This document shows positions 1 through 10,506 of a DNA stretch of 64,000 nucleotides, piece after piece. The stretch lies in contig BSBM01000047.1 of NCBI GenBank assembly GCA_027924585.1, forward strand, positions 21,019,501 to 21,083,500, written 5' to 3'. The first letter of the stretch is position 1; each line of letters begins with the position of its first letter. The position numbers and the translations under genes were made by a program. The notes under the pieces are model-generated. The model saw only the letters and a list, made by a program, of their open reading frames with translations. It was not told the origin of the DNA and did no database searches. The DNA is from Larix kaempferi (taxonomy: Eukaryota > Streptophyta > Pinopsida > Pinales > Pinaceae).

Positions 1-2
1 CT

Positions 3-242
3 TTTGAAGAAGGTGAGATAAGGGAAGAAAGACCAGAAGTTGAAGAAAATGAACAACCAGTGATTATGGAGGTCGAAAAGGAGGGAAATCGTGTCCCAAC
101 CCCTATTGTGCAGTCGGTCAACAAGGTTCTATTAGACATCTTGGGCTTAGTAACAAGGTCCAGGTCGAGAAAAAATCAACAAGAAACATTGGAACTAAGG
201 GAAGAAGAAAAAGATATACTAGGGAAAAAGGGAAGAAAATAA
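3..242 (+). pseudogene. L1a ORF1 protein, C-terminal tail
   Basis: An open frame enters from the window edge and stops at 240-242. It encodes a charged, glutamate- and lysine-rich tail ending in the motif GKKGRK. The other LINE copy ends its DUF4283/CCHC ORF1 at 22885-22887 with nearly the same residues (LREEEKELLGKKGRK), so this is the ORF1 C-terminus. In such LINEs ORF1 is the RNA-binding nucleoprotein. The conserved DUF4283 and zinc-knuckle parts would lie upstream, outside the window. Confidence 0.75.
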
Positions 243-403
243 AATAAAACACATAGAGCGGAACAAACAGAAAAATAAAAATCGTAAGGGAAACAAGCCA
301 GTTTAGACCAGCACATCAAAATCATTTCTACATCAGGAAAGCAGCCAGTAGGGGCTCATGAGAATAAAAAGGAAAGGAACGCCCTTTCAAACCCTTATAA
401 ATA

Positions 404-861
404 ATGAAAATAGTCTCCTAGAATTGTAGAGGACTAGGAGGTAAGACAAAAAAAGAAGCAATTAGAAATATGATAAGAAGTGAAAAAATCTCCATTTTTC
501 TCGTCTAGGAGACTAAAATTAGTGAGGAAGAAAGCAAGGTAGTAATGATGAAGGTATGGAATTATAGCAATGGATGCTCGATTGCAACAACAAGAAATTT
601 GGGGGAATCTCCATTTGGTGGGATAGGCATAGGTTCTCCCCACAGAAAGAATAGAAAAATACAAACTGGATTATGGTAGAACTTGAGGACTCTGAAGAAA
701 AAGAGATCATTCGAATTTGCAATGTGTATGGGCCGGTATTGCACCATAAAAAAATACTTCTGGCTCTCTTTTGATAATATCAGGAGGTCATATCTTCACC
801 TTCGCAACATCGTAATTGGAGATTTCAATGTTACCATTTCTCCTTCTGAAAGGAGAGGGGG
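404..861 (+). pseudogene. L1a ORF2, N-terminal half of endonuclease
   Basis: ORF2 starts at 404 with MKIVS, a stop, then NCRGLGG, the typical first strand of the APE-type endonuclease of plant L1 ORF2 (usually MKI.SWN.RGLGG). It continues with QETK-like and GDFNVT motifs (the latter near 820-835). Stops replace Trp codons at the start and there are frame changes. The domain is cut at 861 by Copia element A and resumes at 7565 (GKRIRDTFGE). This nuclease nicks target DNA for target-primed reverse transcription; here it cannot be made. Confidence 0.8.
857..861. repeat. Target-site duplication of Copia A, left copy
   Basis: GGGGG directly precedes the LTR start; the same five bases follow the other LTR at 7565-7569. 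Five bases is the normal copia duplication length. The LINE endonuclease reading resumes after it, confirming the insertion point. Confidence 0.8.
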
Positions 862-1516
862 TGTTAGTTTTTCATAATTTACTTCAATCTGATCTAGGAT
901 CTCAACTGAGAGAACAACATGTACAACATATCTACAACATATCAATCATGGACATAATAATGCAAGCACACAAGAGACAATAGACACACAGAGTTTCACT
1001 GGGGAAAACCATAAAGGTGAAAAACCTCACAACTTCCTCAAAGATAGATAGAGAAATGATACAACCCAAGCATAAGAGATAGTCTTCTCCTAGCAGCAGC
1101 TTCTCCTCCTCCACAAGTGCACCACTCTCTAATGAGAGTATGAGTGAGAAAGTGAATGATCAAATAGAGTTCCTCCCGCACTCTATTTATACACTAACTT
1201 GACTTGCCTAATAACCTCACTAGGTCGGCCTTAACTTAACCAGATAACATAATGTTGACAGGGCCGACCCCCACTAAGGTGGTCTAATAGCCCTTTACCC
1301 ACATGACTCATATAGGGCCGACCCCATCAAGGTGGTCTAATAACCCATCAAGTATAAGTTACGACACTTACAATATAAATGATGACACTTCTGTATAGAG
1401 GAATAATAACATCTCTATAGGAATACAAACACTTATGTATAGAGGAATAATAACATCTCTATAGGAATACAATATACATAGGTGAAATACATTCCGAAGT
1501 TACAATTACATCAACA
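862..1516 (-). repeat. Copia A 3' LTR
   Basis: 655 bp with TG...CA ends. It contains a promoter-like TATAAATAG on the minus strand (1183-1191) and a local tandem repeat of ~50 bp near 1380-1470 (TATAGAGGAATAATAACATC). The matching LTR at 6866-7564 carries three of these repeats rather than two. Stretches GGGCCGACCCC...GGTGGTCTAATA are shared with the LTRs of Copia elements D and E, so the three elements are related. Confidence 0.9.
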
Positions 1517-1527
1517 CTCCCTCTTAA
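1517..1527 (-). other. Polypurine tract of Copia A
   Basis: On the minus strand AAGAGGGAG abuts the 3' LTR. It is the presumed primer for plus-strand DNA synthesis. Copia D has the same tract at 34431-34441 and E a similar one (GGGGGAG) at 59409. Confidence 0.75.
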
Positions 1528-2601
1528 CTAGGAAGGTATTTCTTGACACAGATCTGCTAGCACAAGTCTTCTTCTCTGGATCATCATCAGCGAATCATCG
1601 TCCTCGAATCATCGTCATCGTCATTGCTGCTGCTATCTCAATCAATCTCCGATCTACTCATCATAGAAAGTTCTACAGAGCCAGTCCTTTTTCATACTGG
1701 ATGTAGGCCCACCACTTATAGGTCTTCATCATCACTGGCCATACTATGGAATCCTCAGGACTAATTACGTGCGTCAACAAAACCTCGAAAGAGCATCCCA
1801 GGCATTTTACAAGCACACAACTCAACCTATCGGATCTCCTAGGATCTTTTACATGTGACTGTCACAAAACCTTAAAAGAGTGTCTTTCCAAGCAAGATCT
1901 CTAAAGAGAATCTGAGGCCTTTTTCATCCTGTCCATATCTCTAGGAATTATTACATGTGACCCCTACAACAAAACCTTAAAAGAGTGTCTTGCCAAGCAA
2001 GATCTCTAAAGAGCATCTGAGGCCTTTTTCATCCTGTCCGGATCTCCAGGACTTATTACATGCTACCCTTGCACAACCTGTCCACGGCCACAGAGTATCA
2101 ACCTGATACTCACCATACATCATCCTGATCATCATCACTGCATCATCCTGATGCATGTCATTTGGAGCAATATCCTGAAGCTCATCATCCATGATCATCC
2201 TGGTCATACAATGCATCCACCTGATGCATACCAAGTATCTACCTGATACATATCATCATACATGATCCACCTGATCATACAATGTATCCACCTGCTACAT
2301 ACATAGATACATGATCCACTTGATCATATAATGTATCCACCTGATATATATCAACATACATGATCTACCTGATCATACAACGTATCTACCTGATACATAT
2401 ACAGATACATGGTCCAAGCATCCAACATGATGCATATACATATACATGATCCAACTGATCATAACAAGCATCCAACATGATGCATATACAGAGCAGTAAC
2501 TGGAGCATCGTCCTGATGCTCTTCATCCAACGCTTACATCCATAGCCATGTGAAGGATCCTCCTTCCAACATGCTTGGAATGGCTTCTGCAAATGTGTCC
2601 A
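1528..2601 (-). repeat. Copia A 3' untranslated region with degenerate minisatellites
   Basis: No coding sequence. It holds irregular repeats of two kinds: an upstream block with repeated ACAAAACCTTAAAAGAGTGTC (1860-2040) and a block of CCTGATACATA / CATGATCCACCTGATCAT units (about 2220-2480). The same repeat vocabulary, in longer and more regular arrays, fills the equivalent place in Copia D. Confidence 0.7.
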
Positions 2602-4250
2602 TCACTTCTTCCTCAAAGTGTCATCAATCTGAAGAACACCAAGCCTCTCTCTGAAGTACTCGAACTTCACTCTAGCTAATGATTTCGTCAGCACATCTGC
2701 AATCTGCTCGTCCTTCGCAACATACAGGAGCTTCACTGCTCCTCTCTACACCATATCCCTGATATAGTGATATTTGATCTCTATGTGTTTCGACCTGTCG
2801 TGAAACACTTGGTTCTCAGACAGCTTCACACAACTCTAGTTATCATAGAAGATACCAGTAGCATCCAACGGGAGATCAAATAACTTAGATAGTAGCTTCC
2901 GAAGGAATACTGCCTCACAACTAGCCGAACAAGCTGCAACATACTCTACCTCGGCTGTACTCAGTGCTACGCAGGACTGCTTCCTGCTAAACCAAGAGAT
3001 CACACTTGATCCCATAATGAAGCAACACCCAGATGTGCTCTTCCTATCTGCAGCACTGCCTGCCCAATCTGAATCAACATAACCCTGCATGTTAAACTTT
3101 TGATTCGCTTCATACTTGAGCCCATAATCAACTGTACCCTTCAGGTACCTCAGAATATGCTTTTGCAGCGACCAAGTGAACACCTCTGGGATCCGTCAGG
3201 AACTGGCTCAATGTGTTCACCGCAAAGCAAATATTTGGTCTCGTGTTCATCAGGTACATCAAGGACCCAATCATCTGACGATACACAGTGACATCAACTG
3301 GATCAGATGAAGCATCACACAGAAGCTTCAGGTTTGATGCCATAGGTGTGGCCATGGTCTTGCAGTCCATCATCCCGAACCTCTTCAGGATCTCTATTGC
3401 ATACTTCCCTTGTCCAAGGAAGATTCCATCTGCATTCTGCCACACCTCCATGCCTAGAAAATAGTGCATCATCCCCAAGTCCTTCATCTCGAACTCAGCA
3501 ACAAGCTTCCTCTTCATATCATCAATCAATCTATCCTCACCTGTTACAAACAGGTCATCCACACACAATAGTAGTATCACTGGATTTCCTTCCTCAACCT
3601 TGTAGTAAAGGTTGGAATCCGCTTTACTCTTGGTAAATCCCAAACTGGATAGGAAGCCATCTATCCTCCCGTACCAGGTCCTGGGTGCCTGTTTCAAACC
3701 ATATAGGGCTTTCTTCAGTTTGCACACATGTGACTCTCGGTCATGTGTCTCAAACCCAAGTGGCTGCTCCACATACACTTCCTCTTCAACTACACCATTC
3801 AAGAAAGTTGTCTTGACATCCATCTGGTGTACCTTCCATTTCATCACTGCTGCCAGAGCAAGTACTGATCTAATGGAAGTGTATCTGGCTACATGTGCAA
3901 AAGTCTCTTCATAGTCAATTCCTCTTTCTGGGAGGAGCCACGAGCTACAACCTCGCTTTGTATTTCTCCATGCTACCATCTGCAGCATGCTCGATCTTAT
4001 AGATCCACTTGGAAGTCACAACAAACTTCCGTTGAGGTCTTGGGACCACATCCCAAACATGATCGATTGGTACTTCTCGACCATGGCATCCTTTTACTGT
4101 ATCCCGTATCCTGGGAACTTCAGATTCTTCAATATCTTCAATAGGTAGTTTGAACTTCGTTGCTGGAACAAATGTTTGTAGTCCTTCTTTTGTAGGTGAT
4201 TGTATACGATCTTTCCTACAAAGCAAGTTAAATTTCATGATTAGAAACAT
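2602..4250 (-). pseudogene. Copia A polyprotein remnant: reverse transcriptase and RNase H
   Basis: Reads on the minus strand from about 4250 to a stop at 2602-2604 (...LRKK). RT landmarks in order: VWDVVPRPQRKFVVTSKWIY, a frame change, ERGIDYEETFAHVARYTS, MDVKTTFLNGVVEEEVYVEQP, YGLKQAPRTWYGR and LLCVDDLFVTGE, where CVDD replaces the usual YVDD. RNase H follows with GYVDSDWAGSAADRKSTSG, ALSTAEVEYVAACSASCEAV and the C-terminal KHIEIKYHYIRD and DEQIADVLTKSLA. There are about two frameshifts and a few stops. These enzymes copy element RNA into cDNA. The RT core is the best preserved of the three Copia copies here, but Gag and integrase are absent. Confidence 0.9.
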
Positions 4251-4636
4251 CTCATAGTTTTTAGAACAAATTCTTACACAAAGAAATATGTCATACAGTC
4301 ATGCAATTATTTTAGCCAATGCTTCAATACAACATTTATCCATATCCCGTAACTTTCTAGATGCCTTCCAATCTCTACTAGAACATTTGTTAAGAGTGTG
4401 CACAACTCTCAACATGTCAGCAAAGAGGTTTCATTCTAGATAAGTAGCAATGGAATGTTGTACATTTCCATAGGCCACTTACCCATCACATGCATATTAG
4501 TAGTATACTGTTCATTAATGCAATTATTCTCATATGCGTAATACACACCCTAAGTCTAGGAACATAGGCATATACATCATTGAACAATATTATTTAAACA
4601 AACAAGTATGCAAAAAATGACAATTCAAATGCTTAT
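4216..4636 (-). other. Intron-like segment between integrase/linker and RT (Copia A)
   Basis: A 421-nt AT-rich non-coding stretch whose minus-strand 3' end reads TTTGTAG before GAAAGATC, a good splice acceptor. Its 5' end reads AAAG then ATAAGC, a donor-like site with A where G is expected. Copia D (37364-37771) and E (62943-63374) have the same segment in the same place with recognisable internal similarity. Coding similarity to Copia pol stops and resumes at its edges. Splicing is inferred, not shown. Confidence 0.55.
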
Positions 4637-5594
4637 CTTTGTTTGGTTATAGGGTGGACTCCTTCTCAATATTTGTTTCCTTGCAGAAACTACTGGAGTG
4701 TGCTCTCTCTTGATCTTTGCTTCTTGGATTACTTGTCCTTGGACTTATATTCATCCTAGACCACTATGCATGCTTAAGTGTGCACTAGTGTCATGATTGT
4801 GCCATCCTCAAGATCTCATACATAATCATACATTCATTAGTATAGATACTAAAACAACATAATCTTAAACATGTATAGTCATGTTCATTTCAAACACAAA
4901 TAAACATTAGTATTCAAGTTTTCATGGAATACTTCTTTTACTCATGAATATTCTTATTGACCATAGGACTCTTCTGGTTAGTCATATCATTAATCAAAGT
5001 AAGAAGCATAATATTCCTAAACCCGTGATTACTAACTTCAATGAATAATCATTATCAATCATGCCATGTATACTTATATAAGAGATTCTAACACAAGGTA
5101 GGATTCTAACTTGATATAGAAAGAACATACCTAGATTAATATGTTAGCTGGTTATTGTCTAACATACCCACATGATGTCTTCTTGTTCTCTTTAGTGACT
5201 TGTGCTAGTAACCTGCATATCTCATAGGTTAACCATTATAGAACCAAGTTATACATACCTCGTAAGTAGATCTTCTATGTGATCCATGGCAATGGATGAA
5301 CCTTTGTCTTCATGTCAACATGGTCATATGTTCTTGAACTAGAACATGATTTGTCTTTCTTGATGTACCTTTCATGTTAGCGAACAACATCAACCTCATA
5401 CAACACCATAATGCATTAGTACAATCATAAGTGTCAAAACCCTAATCAATGAATATCTTCTATCATGCATTCATAATTTTATTAAGGTGATACGACAAGT
5501 CTAAAGTTAATCAAGATTGAACTAACCTTAATGAAGACAAACATACCATAAACTTAATCATGAACAGATTTTGAAACATACCTGTAAGTCATAC
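4637..5594 (-). other. AT-rich region standing in for gag-PR-INT of Copia A
   Basis: In Copia D this interval holds Gag, protease and integrase; here none of their motifs is present. The stretch 4640-4765 (minus strand) still encodes the linker upstream of RT (QEAKIKREHTP, as in D). The rest contains several sites that look like splice signals: donor CAG/GTATGT near 5580, a donor GAG/GTATGT near 5260, acceptor ATGCAG near 5215 with donor GG/GTATGT near 5170, and acceptor TCTAG just before GATGAATATAAG near 4765. Copia E shares 63375-63719 with it, so this is a subfamily feature and not a private deletion. Confidence 0.5.
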
Positions 5595-5740
5595 CTGTCG
5601 AGATTGCTTGTAATCTTCTTATGTAAGGCCTTAGCCTCATCTCCCTCTGAAACAATAACTTCTTCACTTATGCAGGTGACCAATCCATTATCTTCTAGGA
5701 TTAACCCAATCCACTTGATTCGCAGAAACTGGATCTAAAG
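5595..5740 (-). pseudogene. Copia A Gag N-terminal scrap
   Basis: Minus strand reads IRLILEDNGLV and SEGDEAKALHKK, matching IGLILEENELD and PEDKEAKALHKK in the Gag N-terminus of Copia D (39734-39985). It stops matching at a CAG/GTATGA site (5594-5595). Only about 45 codons remain, so no Gag shell or zinc knuckle can be made. Confidence 0.65.
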
Positions 5741-6853
5741 TTGGATTTAGGTTTGTCAGGGAAACCCTAAAAATTCAAACTTTGAATTTCAAATTTCTGA
5801 AAGGATAGAAAGATGTGCCTTGATGAGCTAATCAACCTGGTATACTTAGAATTTCAAAACTGCAAAGTTTCACCCCTCAAATTTGCTTTTCAAACTTCTG
5901 GATTCACTGGGGAGGACCCTAAATTCGGTTTTGAGTTTACCGGAGCATTAACCAACCAAATAGTTTGATCCAAAGCTCTAAACTTCAATTTTTCCAAGGA
6001 GCTTCTAGGTATGGTCACAGATTTCAAAAATTCCCATTTTTGTAGAAGCCCTAATTTTTCACTTTTCTGATCAAAGTTTCAAACTAGGGTTTGATCAAGC
6101 CCGGCCTTCTACCCAACCCAAAAATTTGATCTTGGTCTCTAAATTTCTATTTTGATGAGTAGAATTCAGCCGTGGTCTCCGATTACAAAAATACCAACTT
6201 TCTTTGAAACCCTAATTCCAAGAGCCATGAATGAAGGTGCTCAAAATCGAATTCTGTTTTGACAGAAATATGCACATGATTGTTTCTGGTGTAACTCCTT
6301 AACTTACAATATAAAAAGTCTGAAACTGCTACCTGTGGTAGCCTGACCTGTCATCTTTCCAACCCCATAGGTATGACCTCAATTGGATTCTCTGAGAGAG
6401 AGTTATTCCAAGTGTCACAATGTGACCTGTTATGGGATAAAACAGGAGATCGAACTTGTACGGAGTTCCACATGTCATTGGTTCAACTTTGGCCTTTGAA
6501 AACCTTACCTGAGAAACTACAGTCCGTGCCCTACCTGTCACTTTTTACAAAATTTCATTTGGAGTTGTGACCTTGTTTCCTAGGTCACCTGTTTATGACT
6601 GAGATCTGGAAGAGGCAGAAACCCTAGATTGTATAGATCATAAAACACAAAGTACAACGAATTAGAAGTTGTGCTTCGGAAACAAGGTACATGGGGATCT
6701 TATTTTCGACCTGTAAGAGTTTCAGATCTTGAAACCTTGCCGAAATGGATTTATAGTGAAAGTGATACGATGACTGGTTTTTGCTATATCAAGCCCTAGC
6801 TTCACAAGTGCAACAAGTGTCATAAATGCCATATCATGCCTTCTTTCAGGATA
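5741..6853 (-). other. Copia A leader (between PBS and gag)
   Basis: About 1.1 kb without a convincing reading frame. The part next to gag (5741-6240) matches the leader of Copia D (40040-40540), including GGTTTGTCAGG and the repeated AAACCCTAA-type strings. The part from 6240 to 6853 has no counterpart in the shorter D leader. Confidence 0.6.
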
Positions 6854-6865
6854 ACTCTGATACCA
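6854..6865 (-). other. Primer-binding site, initiator tRNA-Met (Copia A)
   Basis: The minus strand reads TGGTATCAGAGT directly after the 5' LTR, matching the plant initiator tRNA-Met primer site TGGTATCAGAGC at 11 of 12 positions. It primes minus-strand cDNA synthesis. Confidence 0.85.
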
Positions 6866-7564
6866 TGTTAGTTTTTCAGAAGTTACTTCAATCTGATCTA
6901 TGATCTTAACTAAGAGAACAACATGTACAACATATCTACAACATATCAATCTGGACATAATAATGTAAGCACACAAGAGACAATAGACACACAGAGTTTC
7001 ACTGGGGAAAACCATAAATGTGAAAAACCTCACAACTTCCTCAAAGATAGATAGAGCAATGATACAACCCAAGCATAAGAGATAGTCTTCTCCTAGCAGT
7101 AGCTTCTCCTCCTCCACAAGTGCGCCACTCTCCAATGAGAGTATGAGTGAGAAAGTGAATGATCAAATAGAGTGCCTCCCGCACTCTATTTATACACTAA
7201 CTTGACTTGCCTAATAACCTTACTAGGTCGGACTTAACTTAACCACATAACATAATCCTGACAGGGCCGACTCCCACTAGGGTGGTCTAATAACCCTTTT
7301 ACCCACATGACTCATACAGGGCCGACCCCATCAAGGTGGTCTAGTAACCCATCAAGTATAAGTTACGACACTTACAATATAAATGACAACACTTCCGTAT
7401 AGAGGAATAATAACATCTCTATAGGAATACAAACACGTCCGTATAGAGGTATAATAACATCTCTATAGGAATACAAACACTTCCGTATAGAGGAATAATA
7501 ACATCTCTATAGGAATACAATATATATAGGTGAAATACATTCCGAAGTTACAATTACATCAACA
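6866..7564 (-). repeat. Copia A 5' LTR
   Basis: 699 bp, TG...CA ends, followed by the target duplication GGGGG (7565-7569). The likely promoter TATAAATAG is at 7186-7194 on the minus strand. Three tandem copies of the TATAGAGGAATAATAACATC unit (7396-7520) explain the extra length over the 3' LTR. Confidence 0.9.
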
Positions 7565-9470
7565 GGGGGAAAGAGGATCAGGGATACCTTTGGGGAGAAC
7601 CTTGAAGAGATGCAAGCTTCCTAGAATCTAACGGACGTCAAACCAAAGAAAGGAAACTTTACATGGAACAATAGATGAATCGGTCAAGGTCACATAGAGG
7701 CTCGCCTCGACATATTCCTGGTAAGTGAACATTTTTTATTAAAAATTTGTATTCCTTCTTCTAGAATCCTATCCTTCTTTGTTTCATATCATAATCCCTT
7801 ATTGCTTGAATTTGTAAATCTAGAATTTGGAGGGCCTCTCCCCTTCAAATTCAATCTGGTTTGGACCAAGGAGGAAGAAGTTTACATCATAGTAAAAGAA
7901 GTGTGGAGGTGTCATGTGGTTGGCACTCCAAGTTTCATTTGGGAGGATAAGATGAGAGCCACCAAAGAAGCTATTAAATATTGGGTGAAAAATCACCAAG
8001 ATACTGCAATGGAGCGACGAAATATGCTTATCAAGTTGGAGAAGTTGCAGGAAGATATGGAAAGGTGTGAGATTTCTGAGACCACCACAAGAAAGGAAAA
8101 AGAACTGGGAAAAGATATACAAAAACTTGAAATAAGGGGTGAAGAGGAATGGATAATAAGATCTAGAAGCCTCTAGATCAAGGCTAGAGACAAAAATACT
8201 AAATTATTCCATAATCAATTTAAGGAAAGAATGAGAAGGAACACCATTATAGAACTTGAAGATGAAATGGGGGAAAAAAATCTTCTTTTTCCAAAATAAA
8301 AGAAGAATCTCAAATGAATTCCCAATCTCTGTATCAAGAAGACGAGGAGGTTGACATGGTATATAGTGAAGCTCTTTGCAACAACATTCCAGCTCTCGTG
8401 ACAAGTGAAGACAACAACCTTATTTCCACCCAGATTTCAAAAGAAGAGGTCAAGGCCACAATTTTGTCTCTGCACCCTGAGAAGGAACCTAGGGAGGATG
8501 GGTTTCCTATATGATTTTACAGGAGATACTAGAACATAATTAAAGTAGATATGTGCAGAATGCTTAACTGTTCCAAAGGAAGAGACAAACTTGGGGGGGG
8601 GATTAATTCCTCCTTCATTCCGTTGATTCCTAAGGAAAAGAAGCCCACTTCCTTGAAAATATTTCGACCCATTTCCTTGTGTAATTATTCCTGCAAGATT
8701 CTCACTAAGATAATTGCTAGCAAACTCAAAAGGCTCATTCCTAAAATTATCTCGGATAACCAATGAGGGTTCATTGTAGGAAAGCAAATCACAGACATCA
8801 TTGTTATTTTCCAGGAGGCTATTCATTCTAGCTACAACAAGAAGGAAAAAGGCATGGAAATAAAATTATATATTGCTAATGCCTTTGATAGGATCTAACA
8901 CAACTTCTTGTTCAAAGTTTTGAAATGTTTTGGATTCTCTAAAGACATCATAAGGTGGATAAGCGCTTGCATTAGGCACCTGTGGATAACCCCTTTGGTC
9001 AACGGTAGGCCCACAAATTTATTCAAAGCCTCAAGAGGTCTCTGTCGAGACTTCCCCTTGTCCCCTCTTCTATATATCACTGTGGTCGACGTTCTAAGAA
9101 GACACCTGAACAAGAAAGAAGACTATGGTCTTCTTCCCAATATTCTCATATCAAGGGGAGTTGATGCTATAAATCACGCTCAATTTTTCGATGACACCAT
9201 TCTTCTTGGAGCTGCTTCGAAGGAAATAGAAAGGAACTTCAATCAAGTGCTAACCTCGTTCTTGAAATCATCTGGGGGTCAGACAAATGCGGAGAAATGC
9301 AAAGTCTACAGATGGAATTTCCCACCTTCCCTTCTGGCTTATATATCAAGGATTTTAGGCTTCCGAGGGGTCAATAATTGGACGTCATTCAAGTATTTAG
9401 GCATTCCTATATCTCTATCAGGAAATGCAACTCAGGGGACTGGGATTAGGTTCTTCAAAAAATAAAGAGA
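7565..9470 (+). pseudogene. L1a ORF2: endonuclease C-terminus, linker and reverse transcriptase
   Basis: Endonuclease resumes with GNFTWNN and RLDIFLVSE, then SYHNPL (7785-7802), where the catalytic SDH motif has become SYH. A coiled-coil-like linker follows (7802-8176). RT motifs: LGGGINSSFIPLIPKEKKPTS, FRPISLCN, IANAFDR, NGRPTNLFKASRGLCRDFPLSPLL, HAQFFDDTILLG (FFDD near 9190 instead of FVDD), and FKYLGIPISL. Several stops and frameshifts. The role is target-primed reverse transcription of LINE RNA; this copy is inactive. Confidence 0.88.
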
Positions 9471-9806
9471 CGAATTCTCTCGTGGGTAATATAGTGGTTA
9501 AATTTAGGTGGGAAAATCACCTTGTTGAAAGCGACCCTCTTCTCTATGCCTATTTTCCTCTGCTCCACCATACTTGCACCGATTGGATTCATGAATAATA
9601 TAAACAAAGAATTCAATAATTTTATTTGTCAGGGGGGTAAGGAAGGGCACAAATAATTCCATCTTGTAAAATGAGAAACTGTGCAAAATGAAAATAATAG
9701 AGGAGGTATATCCATCAGAGAACCAAGGCTGGTAAATATAGTAATGGGAGCCAAAATTTTATGGATACTTGTAATTGGAAAGAATGAATGGTGGAAGGAA
9801 GTAATT

Positions 9807-10506
9807 GTGAAATTAAGCACAACAGATCTAATGAACAAGTAAATCAATTACAATAAATGAAACTCAGAAAATATGTGTGAACTGTGCAAAATGCTTGCAA
9901 CAGTGCTCTATTGAACTCAGAATGGTAGAATACAATACAATACAGTAACAATGACTAAGCAATTTGAATTACCCAAGGAGTTCATTCGAATATACTGCAT
10001 GGAATATCTTGGCTCCAACTAGGAGTCCTCATCATCAGATCAGTGGAGTCATCAATGCACAAGTAACAGTCAACCAGGTGTCAAACTGAGTCTAACTGAG
10101 TGTGGTGGGTGTAACTAGAACATGTAGGCACTAACTAAATGAAGGAGTCTCAGTGGAGGGCGCATGAGGAGCTAACTGGAGTTAGAATAGGTAGTCTAGT
10201 CTCACTGGGGGTCCAACAGAGTGATACAATTAGTTATGAGTCAATCTAGCCTTAAATCAAGGAAAGACAACTAACTAACTGAAGTGAACTGAGTGGTAGG
10301 TGAAGAAGTGCACCTTTCTCAGGTGGTAGGTAAGAAGTGGGCGCCTTACTGACTAGGAGGGCTAAAACTTCAAGGAAGGAAGCTCCCGGGTGCTGGCAAA
10401 CTGGGAATAAGGTGCTGGAGGCATCAAACTAGTAACTGGGATGCATGCAAATAGCTGGGATGCATGCATGCAAAGTACAAAACTGAATGATGAGATATCC
10501 TAACAA
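9807..10506. mobile_element. LTR-like insertion (solo-LTR candidate) in L1a
   Basis: LINE similarity to the other copy stops after GGAAGTAATT and resumes at ACAAAAAGTATCTC. The ~0.7 kb between starts TGAAATTAAGC and ends CCTAACA, i.e. TG...CA ends, and is flanked by TAATT (9802-9806) and TAATC (10507-10511), an imperfect duplication. It has no coding sequence, but has internal imperfect repeats (GGTAGGTGAAGAAGTG / GGTAGGTAAGAAGTGGG). A solo LTR is the simplest reading; a MITE or other short element is possible. Confidence 0.5.

Larger units (their letters stand above)
862..7564 (-). mobile_element. Ty1/copia LTR retrotransposon A, gag/int-deleted
   Basis: Both LTRs begin TGTTAGTTTTTC and end ATCAACA, and are flanked by GGGGG at 857-861 and 7565-7569. 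In minus orientation the order is LTR, PBS (6854-6865), leader, a scrap of Gag, an AT-rich non-coding stretch, an intron-like segment, RT-RNase H, minisatellites, polypurine tract, LTR. RT before the end of pol and the YVDD-like box identify Ty1/copia. It cannot supply its own Gag or integrase. The LTRs differ in length (655 and 699 bp), mainly because a copy of a ~53-bp repeat ending near the inner LTR edge was gained or lost. Confidence 0.93.

Noticed and set aside
434-747. Several overlapping minus-strand frames at the window start
   Set aside because: They lie antisense to the LINE endonuclease, which has recognisable motifs on the plus strand.
4216-4636. U12-type AT-AC intron
   Set aside because: The 5' edge lacks the ATATCCTT consensus and the 3' end is AG, so at most a U2-like site with a changed donor.
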